From: Zoogloea dura
Lineage (GTDB): Bacteria; Pseudomonadota; Gammaproteobacteria; Burkholderiales; Rhodocyclaceae
Direction of reading: 5' to 3'
Assembly: GCF_012927165.1 (NCBI RefSeq)
Contig: NZ_JABBGA010000005.1
Span: 62,001 to 126,000, forward strand
Length of the DNA: 64,000 nt
A program made the position numbers and the translations under genes. Under the pieces are notes generated by a model. It saw nothing but the letters and a program-made list of their open reading frames with translations, ran no database searches and had not been told where the DNA came from. Shown here in pieces: positions 40,595-48,900 of this stretch (within the stretch, counting starts at the first letter, position 1; each line of letters starts with the position of its first letter).

Positions 40595-42548
40595 AGAAGC
40601 GCTCGTCAAGCCGTTAAAGAAGGTTGTCGTAATCGACGATGCCTATGCATCGGCTGATCCCGTCGATATTGATGGAGAAGCGGTATCTCGATTTCGCGAC
40701 ACCCTACTCGATGTACCGAAGCGGTTGACGCAGGTGAAGAGGGAGTTTCATCGCCCAGAGCTTGATCCCTCAGTTCCGCAGCACCTTGATGAGCTTCTTC
40801 AAGACACGGCCACTGTGGCCCGGCTTTGGGCTTTGCGAGAGAAGCAAGCTTGGTCCTGGCTAGTTGAAACCGTCTTCCGAAAATATGCAGAGGACGTAGA
40901 AGAAAAGCTAGGCGCTCTCGAAGGGCTTGAGGGCTTCTTGAATGAGCAGAAATGGCGCGTCAACCGAGTTTCGAAGTTTGACCCCGCGATGCTCGATGTT
41001 ACCGGATACCAGGTCATCTTTCTGGACTTCTACCTCAAAGACGAGAGAGATCCAGAGCGGTCATTAGCGCGCGCCGCGCAGCTTGCTCAACTGATCATTG
41101 ATGCGAGGCACAAAGGTACTCTCAAGCAGTACCCGTTGGTTGTTCTGATGTCGTCGAGGCCTGGGGCTGCAGAACAGCAGGGAGCTTTCAAGGAACGAAC
41201 GGGGCTTCGGGCGGATTTCTTCTGCTTCGTCGAGAAGAACCAGATCCCCCAACAGCTCATGCCGAAGCTCAGACGCATGCTTGAGGGCTACCATGGCAAA
41301 CAGTCTTGGGCGCACATGCTCGACGAGTTCTGGCTAGGTGCCATTCGTGCAGCGATGACGTTGCGGCAGAATCTGTCGAAGATCGAGCCTTCGGAAATCG
41401 CGCTGCTTCATGAAGCTGAGCTTGCTGTCGAAGAGGCTAGGCTGCCTGATTACCTGTCATGGTTAGTCTCGGAGTCGCTCGCGAGCGGTCTGCTGGAGGA
41501 CGCGGGAGTGCGCGCCTTGGGGGCGCAACTGCCAGACTTGATTGGGCACAGCGCGTTTCCCGGGACGGTACCGCCCGGCAGTCGACTGGCCGAGATGCAC
41601 GTGCGCTCGGTGATGCGGCTGGATATCACTGACGACCTCCCAGAGACCAAGAGTTCGCCGGTCCAACTGGGTGACCTCTTCGCGAGATTGAACGGGGACG
41701 GCACACCGAAAGAGTTCCTTCTCGTGGTTGATCAGAGCTGTGACCTCGCAAGACCCCATTCCAGTCAGAAGACCGTGGTCTTGTGCCTGCGCTGTGTTCC
41801 GCAAGAGATCAGCGACGTGGCACTCGCGTTCTATCGGACGGCGTACGGATCGGTCGACTTGGTCAGCATGACTTTCGGCGAGGGGCAAAAGTACTACCTG
41901 GCGAGTTGGGATCCGGTGAACCCCACGACCCCGGAATTGGCGGAACTGTCCCAACGCAGGGGTGGCATCAAACGGCTGGCTCGATTGAAGCCAGTTGCTG
42001 CGCTTGCACGTCAAGAAGACTTAACTCAGCGCGTCGGGCGGATCGGTCAGCCTGTTGCGCCGCCGTCGGTGACAGCGTATCGCGCAAAGCTTGTCCTGAT
42101 AGGCAAAGATGGGTTCCAGAAGGAATTTGATGCCACTAAAGAGCCTTGGGCTTCTGTGATCATCGTGCAAGGACGCCATATGCCCAAGCCAGACCCTGTC
42201 GACGGCGGCGCAACATCGAAGAAGAAGCCTCCGACAACGACGACCTTGAGTCTGACATCGGACTTCGGCGAATGGCTCTCGGGCAAGCTGGACCGCGCAC
42301 ACTTGGCAGACGCTCAAGCTTCCAGCCAAGCCAACCTGCTGAAGCAGCACTTGGCAGCTGGGACGGTACAGCGCGTGAGCTTTGAGAGCGGTGACCAGAT
42401 TAAGGCGAGCCTTGGACGGGCATGGAGAAAGGCAAGCCTTAAGAAGCCACCGACTGCCATCCATTGCGTCTTCGACAAGACCATACCGAAGGATCTGACG
42501 GACGCCATGATCGTGCTGCTCTTAACGCCTTATGAGCAGCAGCTCTGA
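40581..42548 (+). CDS. oversized receiver-domain-like protein
   Basis: The 655-residue protein starts at an ATG after AAGGA, 14 bases before the kinase stop. It has receiver-like signatures: KKVVVIDDAY (Asp19-Asp20), a strand QVIFLDFYL with candidate phospho-acceptor Asp149, and LVVLMSSRP with Ser191/192. The gap between the acidic pair and Asp149 is about 129 residues against about 35-45 normally, so a helical insertion splits the domain. The remaining ~450 residues have no DNA-binding domain I recognise; they include FLLVVDQSCDLARPHSS, which resembles a nuclease-like or ligand-binding strand. It is the obvious partner of the dual-GHKL protein. Confidence 0.7.
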   Translation: MEALEEALVKPLKKVVVIDDAYASADPVDIDGEAVSRFRDTLLDVPKRLTQVKREFHRPELDPSVPQHLDELLQDTATVARLWALREKQAWSWLVETVFRKYAEDVEEKLGALEGLEGFLNEQKWRVNRVSKFDPAMLDVTGYQVIFLDFYLKDERDPERSLARAAQLAQLIIDARHKGTLKQYPLVVLMSSRPGAAEQQGAFKERTGLRADFFCFVEKNQIPQQLMPKLRRMLEGYHGKQSWAHMLDEFWLGAIRAAMTLRQNLSKIEPSEIALLHEAELAVEEARLPDYLSWLVSESLASGLLEDAGVRALGAQLPDLIGHSAFPGTVPPGSRLAEMHVRSVMRLDITDDLPETKSSPVQLGDLFARLNGDGTPKEFLLVVDQSCDLARPHSSQKTVVLCLRCVPQEISDVALAFYRTAYGSVDLVSMTFGEGQKYYLASWDPVNPTTPELAELSQRRGGIKRLARLKPVAALARQEDLTQRVGRIGQPVAPPSVTAYRAKLVLIGKDGFQKEFDATKEPWASVIIVQGRHMPKPDPVDGGATSKKKPPTTTTLSLTSDFGEWLSGKLDRAHLADAQASSQANLLKQHLAAGTVQRVSFESGDQIKASLGRAWRKASLKKPPTAIHCVFDKTIPKDLTDAMIVLLLTPYEQQL

Positions 42549-42579
42549 TACTTAGTTTAACGCTGTTGGAAAAGGGATA

Positions 42580-44427
42580 ATGACGATCGACGCCGAAAAA
42601 TGGATCAGCTTCGTCAGGCAATATGGTCCTCTCGCGCGCAACGCGAACATGTACGACGAGGAGATTCGACGCTGGTCGAAGAAGCTCAGCGTCACACCCA
42701 TTGCCTTCGAGCATCCGCTCAGCCGCGACGTACTCGCCTCCTTCACCGACCGCAAAGAAGGCCACGGCGGCGTGGTCATACTCACCGGCACAGCCGGTGA
42801 CGGCAAGAGCTACCTCTGCTACCAAGTATGGGAGGCGTTGGGAGGCTCACCAGACGCCTGGGCCAGCAATATGTCCTATTACAAGCTGCCTGTGACCATC
42901 AATGGCCACGCCTACACACTCCATCTCATTCGCGACCTGACGCCGTTCTGCAAGAACGATCCAGACGGCTCAAAGGCCCAGCTTCTGCAGGAACTGAGCT
43001 CCGCGCTATTCGAGCCCTCGTCCAATCTGTTCCTGGTCGCCGCCAATGACGGGCCGCTCGTCGAAAACTGGCGAAAGCTAGGCAACCATGCTGCCTCACA
43101 GCGCGCCTTGGCGTTGTTCGAAGCCCGGCTCATGAATGACGAAGATCCAGAGCCGACCGACCGCCTGCATTTCTTCAATCTCAGCGCAGTGCCCAGTGCG
43201 ACGGTACTGGCACTCTGTCTCGACGCACTCCTTGGCCACGAGGGCTGGGAGAGTTGCTATGCCGCCGCGCAACCGAACGGATTCTTCGGTCCCGGATGTC
43301 CGATCCGGCACAATTTTGAGCTTTTGCGCGACCCGCTCGTGCGTACCCGGCTCGTGGCGTTATTCCAACTCTTGGACTTCAACGAGCTCCACACCCCGGT
43401 CCGGCGCGTCCTTCTACTGCTTGCCAACGCTATCCTGGGCCATCCCGCAGCCAAGGACGGTCTCATGTCTGCATCTGACGTGGCCAAGATCCTCGCCGCT
43501 GGAGAAACCCACAAGGCGAGTCTCTTCGCCAATCTCTTCGGTGCCAATCTGAAGAGCGCGAAACGCGATGCACAGGAAATCTTCGACTATCTCAGTCGAT
43601 TTGGCATCGGTTTTGAGACCACGAACCGGATCGACAACATCCTGATTTTCGGTTCGGAAGACGAGAACGTCAGCCAATATTTTCATGACCTGGTCGAGGC
43701 CGACGGCTTCTATGGTGCAACCGAACGATATCGCGGCGAGCAACGCAGCTATATCGAGATGCCAGAGGCGCAAAACGGCGAACGGCACCCCTTCCTAGAC
43801 ATGCTCATTGACCAGAGGCGCGGCTTGTTTTTCAAGATTCCAGATGCCCACGCCGACGAACTGAAACTTTGGTGTTTAACCGTATTCAATAGTGCTGGCG
43901 AATATCTGCGCGATGTCGCACAACCATTAAACGACGGCAGGCGTGTGTCGCGTCAAACAGTCAGCAAGCTCGTAAATGGGCTCAACCGCATCTTCACTGG
44001 ACTCCTTACCACGACGAAGAGCGAGCTGCTGCTAGCGACCAGTCTGTCGCACTCCGGCGCCAAGATTAGCCAACTGCTCGAAGACAAAGTCGCCATCAAC
44101 TCCCACGGGCGTGTGGAGCGAGTCGAAATATCCCTGTGCCGCGACTTTCCGCATCTGATCGTGACGCTGCCCAACGGACAAACGAGATCGCTGGCCCTCA
44201 ACCTCACGCGCTACGAATTCCTCATGCGCGTGAGCGAAGGCGCACTACCTGGCAATTTCTCCCGCGAATGCTATGAGGATCTGCTGGCATTCAAGAGCGC
44301 TCTTCTCTCGGCTGCGGGGATCGACCGTCATGTGCTGGACGATGATGATGGCCTGATATTCCGGCTCCTTGCCCTGGATACCACCGGCAATGCCATCGAC
44401 CAAGTTGTAGAGCTCTCAAATGACTGA
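42580..44427 (+). CDS. DptF-like ATPase
   Basis: The 615-residue protein has a Walker A motif GTAGDGKSYL (residues 70-79) and a long helical body; FFNLSAVPSATVLALCLDAL and LLLANAILGHPAAKDGL are typical helical stretches. Its size, position before a DptG-sized and a DptH-sized gene, and the GDGKS loop suggest the ATPase of a Dnd-dependent restriction module (DptF/DndF class); this is inference from layout and length. Codon use is visibly richer in A/T than in the ICE core. It is coupled to the next gene by an 8-base overlap. Confidence 0.65.
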   Translation: MTIDAEKWISFVRQYGPLARNANMYDEEIRRWSKKLSVTPIAFEHPLSRDVLASFTDRKEGHGGVVILTGTAGDGKSYLCYQVWEALGGSPDAWASNMSYYKLPVTINGHAYTLHLIRDLTPFCKNDPDGSKAQLLQELSSALFEPSSNLFLVAANDGPLVENWRKLGNHAASQRALALFEARLMNDEDPEPTDRLHFFNLSAVPSATVLALCLDALLGHEGWESCYAAAQPNGFFGPGCPIRHNFELLRDPLVRTRLVALFQLLDFNELHTPVRRVLLLLANAILGHPAAKDGLMSASDVAKILAAGETHKASLFANLFGANLKSAKRDAQEIFDYLSRFGIGFETTNRIDNILIFGSEDENVSQYFHDLVEADGFYGATERYRGEQRSYIEMPEAQNGERHPFLDMLIDQRRGLFFKIPDAHADELKLWCLTVFNSAGEYLRDVAQPLNDGRRVSRQTVSKLVNGLNRIFTGLLTTTKSELLLATSLSHSGAKISQLLEDKVAINSHGRVERVEISLCRDFPHLIVTLPNGQTRSLALNLTRYEFLMRVSEGALPGNFSRECYEDLLAFKSALLSAAGIDRHVLDDDDGLIFRLLALDTTGNAIDQVVELSND

Positions 44428-45946
44428 CATTGTCCAGCTTCCTCCGCCACCGGCGAGCTATCATGATGACAATGACCTGTGGCTCGACGAACAAATCTGG
44501 GGCCATCGACTGTGGGAGCAGGACCCATGGCTCCTATTCCTCGAATTTCTCTCGGTCGCAGAAGCTTCTCATGCAACCGGACAGCTATTCGCAGCTGACG
44601 CGACGCAATTTCCATTCAGTTTCCGGCCGGCGCAACGGCCCTATCTGCGTAATCTCTTGTTCAACAACGACAAGCTGCTGGAGCTCGCCGATCTCTATCC
44701 CGATAACGAAACCGGATGGGCTAAATGGCTCGAGTGGATGCAGAGCAACGCCAAGATGGTCGCCCACCGCGACTTTTCTTACCTCAAGAACAGATTTCAG
44801 AACTTCGAACAGCTCGTCAAAGTCATCGAAATGCTGCGCTCTGCGACGATCGAAAGCAGCATGAATAAGAGATGGAGTTCGCGCTTCGTATTTCCGTTCG
44901 GGCGCCATGCGATTTATGAAGACCTCAACACTGAGGGTAACCGCGAATACATCAATTTCACGCGCAACGGCGATCTGCTTTATCAGATGCTCGCGCGATC
45001 AAGCGCCGCACCCGAGCTCGCGCGGCATTTTGCACATCTGTTCGAGCGGCGTGATCCCTGCGATCGCCTAACCGAACTCCTCCAACCGGAAATCGCCGAG
45101 GAGCGGCATACGCGAAGCGGCAGCTACCTGCCTTACGCCAAGCATCCCGCCTTTGAGGTGCTGGCCCAGGATTGGCTGGCCGTTCTCGAGCTCCAGCTCC
45201 CGAGATTCGACGCCTATCCGTACCTGACGATCCTTGGAGCACTTCATATCACCCTTTATCAGCTACAGGTCGCCGCCCACGTCTGTGACAAGCCCAAACC
45301 CCACTTCATTTGCGAAGTTGTCGCGCCCAAGAAGACGCTGGTTCGCGAGCTTTCGGCAGGCAATTACATCGCGAACAACCAACTGTCGCTTTCGGCTGTC
45401 GATACCTATGTGCGAAACATCGGCAATTCGTCGGAGTGGATCGCAGCGGCGGCAGAGCAGTCGGGATTTGTGGCATGCCGTGAAATCATGCGAGAAAAAG
45501 TGCGTTGGCCCGATGAGGACTACACCGGCCCAGTCGACCCTGACGCTCTCCTCGAAAATCTGCGTCACACAGCGCAGCGGCGCCATCGTCAGCATACGGC
45601 CAACATCCACAACAGCCTCGGACGAGGCGCAGGGCTGGTCTCGCGTCGCGGCACCAATCGGCTGCGCTACGCACCAACCGATGAACTTCTCAAGGCCCTA
45701 ATCCTCGCCAACGTTCCGGTGCGCATGGACTACGGCCAATTCCTTGGCCGCCTCTACGACCGCTACGGCCTCGTCTTTGGGGAGCAGGAGGGCCAGCTCG
45801 CCATCACCACGGAAGATTTCGACAAGCGCGCGTTTCAAGCCAATGCCTCGCGGCTCGAAAATCGCCTCAAGACTATCGGCATGCTACGGCGGCTCTCTGA
45901 CGCCTGCGCCTATGTCGAAAATCCCTTGCGGAGATCCGCAGCATGA
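44420..45946 (+). CDS. DptG-position protein of the restriction-like triplet
   Basis: The 508-residue protein begins MTDIVQLPPPPASYHDDNDL and has a Trp-rich N-terminal segment (WLDEQIWGHRLWEQDPWLLF). It is helical and soluble without a known catalytic motif. It overlaps its neighbours by 8 and 4 bases, so all three products are probably made in fixed ratio and act together. Position between the ATPase and the FtsK-like motor corresponds to DptG/DndG; sequence similarity cannot be judged here. Confidence 0.6.
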   Translation: MTDIVQLPPPPASYHDDNDLWLDEQIWGHRLWEQDPWLLFLEFLSVAEASHATGQLFAADATQFPFSFRPAQRPYLRNLLFNNDKLLELADLYPDNETGWAKWLEWMQSNAKMVAHRDFSYLKNRFQNFEQLVKVIEMLRSATIESSMNKRWSSRFVFPFGRHAIYEDLNTEGNREYINFTRNGDLLYQMLARSSAAPELARHFAHLFERRDPCDRLTELLQPEIAEERHTRSGSYLPYAKHPAFEVLAQDWLAVLELQLPRFDAYPYLTILGALHITLYQLQVAAHVCDKPKPHFICEVVAPKKTLVRELSAGNYIANNQLSLSAVDTYVRNIGNSSEWIAAAAEQSGFVACREIMREKVRWPDEDYTGPVDPDALLENLRHTAQRRHRQHTANIHNSLGRGAGLVSRRGTNRLRYAPTDELLKALILANVPVRMDYGQFLGRLYDRYGLVFGEQEGQLAITTEDFDKRAFQANASRLENRLKTIGMLRRLSDACAYVENPLRRSAA

Positions 45947-48900
45947 ACGTAGCCTCGCTCGTCGGCGCAGTCGCCGCCGCCTATCTCCGCGAAGAACTCC
46001 AGGCCGATACGGGCGCAGTGCAGTCGACTGCGCGGTATGTGCTCAATCTCAGCGCCGAACAGGTCGCAGCCGTCGCACGCGCCGTGCTCGCGGATCCGTT
46101 TCTCAAAGAGCGCATCGACATCAAGCTACCGACCTCGCTTGTGAGCGGCCAAGGCCTACCCGATGAGACTCTGACGACCGAAAGCGCCACCTTCTATCGA
46201 AACGCTGATTGTCCGAAGGCCGCCTATCTACTTGCCGAACACGAACATGGTGAAGACGCCTCGATTCGTGAAATTGCGAAACTTGGCCCCCCTGAGCTAC
46301 TGGAGCGCATCGACCTTTGGGTTCGCGAGGCCTCAAAAGGCCTGCCTATCGCCCAGGAACAGCAAAAATGGTGGGAAAAAGCCCTGACTGGGCTCCGTGA
46401 TCTTCGAATCGTCTCGATCGACCGCTTTGCCGTCTACATCTTGCGCACCCGCCGAGAAAACGAGGAAGCGGGTCGCCCCATCATCGATGCGCTGGGCGCC
46501 GCAATGCCGGCACTACGTCTTCCTAACGACCCTGCGTGCTTCGGAAGCCTCAAAGAGCGCCAGCGCGGACATGCATCTGCATGGAAGCAGCAATTCAACA
46601 ACGCTCACAAGAGGCGATCCGGGCTGCTCCTCAAGCAGACCTCAAGCCAGCTCCTGCTCAGCGAAGAAGACCTGCGCAACGCGTTCGAAAAGGTTGCGCA
46701 CCAGATCCCGAATGCCTGTCATCCCGCGATCGAAGCCTTTATCGGGGCGCCCAGCGGCTGGAACGCCCAGGCCGAAGCTTTAGCAGAACAAGATTGGGAG
46801 CAAATAAAGCCGATCTTCGATGGCCTGCAGCGTGAGAAATTCAACCTTGGCAAAAACACACTTGAATACTTCAGTGAGCTAGAAGAAGACAAGCTTGAGG
46901 ATGAGGAGCGGGAATATCTCAAGCTCTTGTCCAAGCGGTCGGAAAAAATCGATGAAGACACGGATTTTTATGAAGCCCACCGTAGCGAAATCAAAGACGA
47001 CAAGAAGCTGAAGTCTGCTTGGGATCGCTTCGTATATGGCCGCCCCATCGAAACAACCGACTTCATCGCCGGCATTTGCGCGGTTATGGAGCCACTTTAC
47101 AACCGGATGCCGCCAGGCGATCAGCGCAAGCTGAAAATCAAATGCGAATCCGCGACTAAGAGAGACCTGCGATCTCTCAACTATGAAGCAGGTCTCTATT
47201 TCGCGCACCGCTACGCCGGCCTGCGTCGTCTGTTCGGCGGGATGATCGATTGGGATGTCGGCGATCTCTTCGAATTCGACAAGCTTGTCTCCGACTGGAA
47301 AAAGGGCGACAAGGCCAAGAACAAGCTCAACACGTCCACCGCCAAACCGGCGCTTCAGCTCAAATTCGTCGTCGAATTGGAGACAACGACCGACGGGGAC
47401 AGCATTCAAAAGCATTCGACGCAGCTGATCTGGCGCTACGACCCCTCATGCGTCGCGAGCCAATTGGTCGACGACTGGGGGCGGTTGACCCAAAATCCCT
47501 TCACGGCCTGCCGCACACAGCGCGAATTCACCGCTGACAAATCGATCGATTTGGCCAACGTAAAGACGTTCATGCCGGCGTTCGACCGTGATCGCGGCTC
47601 ATTCGTGCCAGCGGCCAAACCTGACCGGAATCTCGACGCGCTTTGGCGCAACAATGTCAAAGAGTGCGTCGATCAAGCTTATCTCTCCGCCCAGGATGCC
47701 AAGACATTGGGTGAGGCCTTTACAGCCTTTGAAAGTGCCTACAAGCTCGCAATCGTCGACTTCTCGACGAAAGGAGGCGGCGCCGACTCCGTACTCAATC
47801 AGACGACAGCGTACGCTGCGCTGCTCGAAACCGTCCTAACACTCGCCAAGGGCGATCGCAATCGCGACAAGCTGCTCAAGCCACTGCTCATGATTGGTGT
47901 CGCGCCGATCGACGGCGGCAGGCCGGCGGCCGTCGTCGCGCCCTGGCATCCGATGCGTCTGGTCGCCATATGGCGAAAGTCTAAGCTTGCCGTCGATCTC
48001 GTCAGTCAGGTTCTCGGCAGCATCGAGGCAGAGGGCGATCCAAAGCTGTTCTTCCGGGATATCGCTCATGATTTCGAGCACGCGCTATACCCTGAGATTG
48101 TGTCGATCTGGACGAATGACGGCCCACAATTCCTTACGGTAAGCGACGTGGTCGCCGACTACAGTCTGCATGAACCTCCCGTCGCCGACCCCAAAGGCGA
48201 GAACGACACCAATGAAAGCCCAGCTGAGGGCGGCTCCTGCGTCCATGACCTCGTCAAGCGCTATCTCGCCCTGCAACCGCACGAACGCTCCAACCTGTCG
48301 GTCGTACTGTTTAATTGCGATTCCGCGCGGCTGCCTCAGGCGGTCGTGGCGAAGATCGGCGGCATGCAGGATGACGAGGACGACGTTCGATGCCAAGTTC
48401 TGCTGCGCCACATCGAAAGCCAGAAGCTTCGTAACATCTATTGCTCGATCTTGAGCTCCGAAGCTACGGCAGACGCCTATAGCGCGAGTGAAGCTTCTCA
48501 AGACTTCATGGCCCGCCTGCGGATCTCGGTGATTGCTGACCAGGCGCCGCCGCCCAACCCCAAAGACGGCCATCCATACGACATCGTCTTTTCGCAAGAT
48601 GTCATATCGCGTCACGCGCAACTTGAATGGTATCTCGAACAAGGCGAACCAGCCGACATTCGCAAGCTGTTGCCGTCACGCTGGTCGCGCCGCCGGCCGG
48701 CCGCCAGAGACGACCTTAAGTCAGCGGTCTTCCTATGCTGCCCGGTACAAAGCGCCGAGGGCTGGGCCTATATCTCCGCCGTCGCGAGCATTTTCAAAGG
48801 CGACCGCGATGAATCGACATCCAAACGGTTTTTGCCCGTTCGCCAGCTCGACTTTGCCGACGGCCGGACCAAGCGCATCTTCGAAGAGACCCACGACCTA

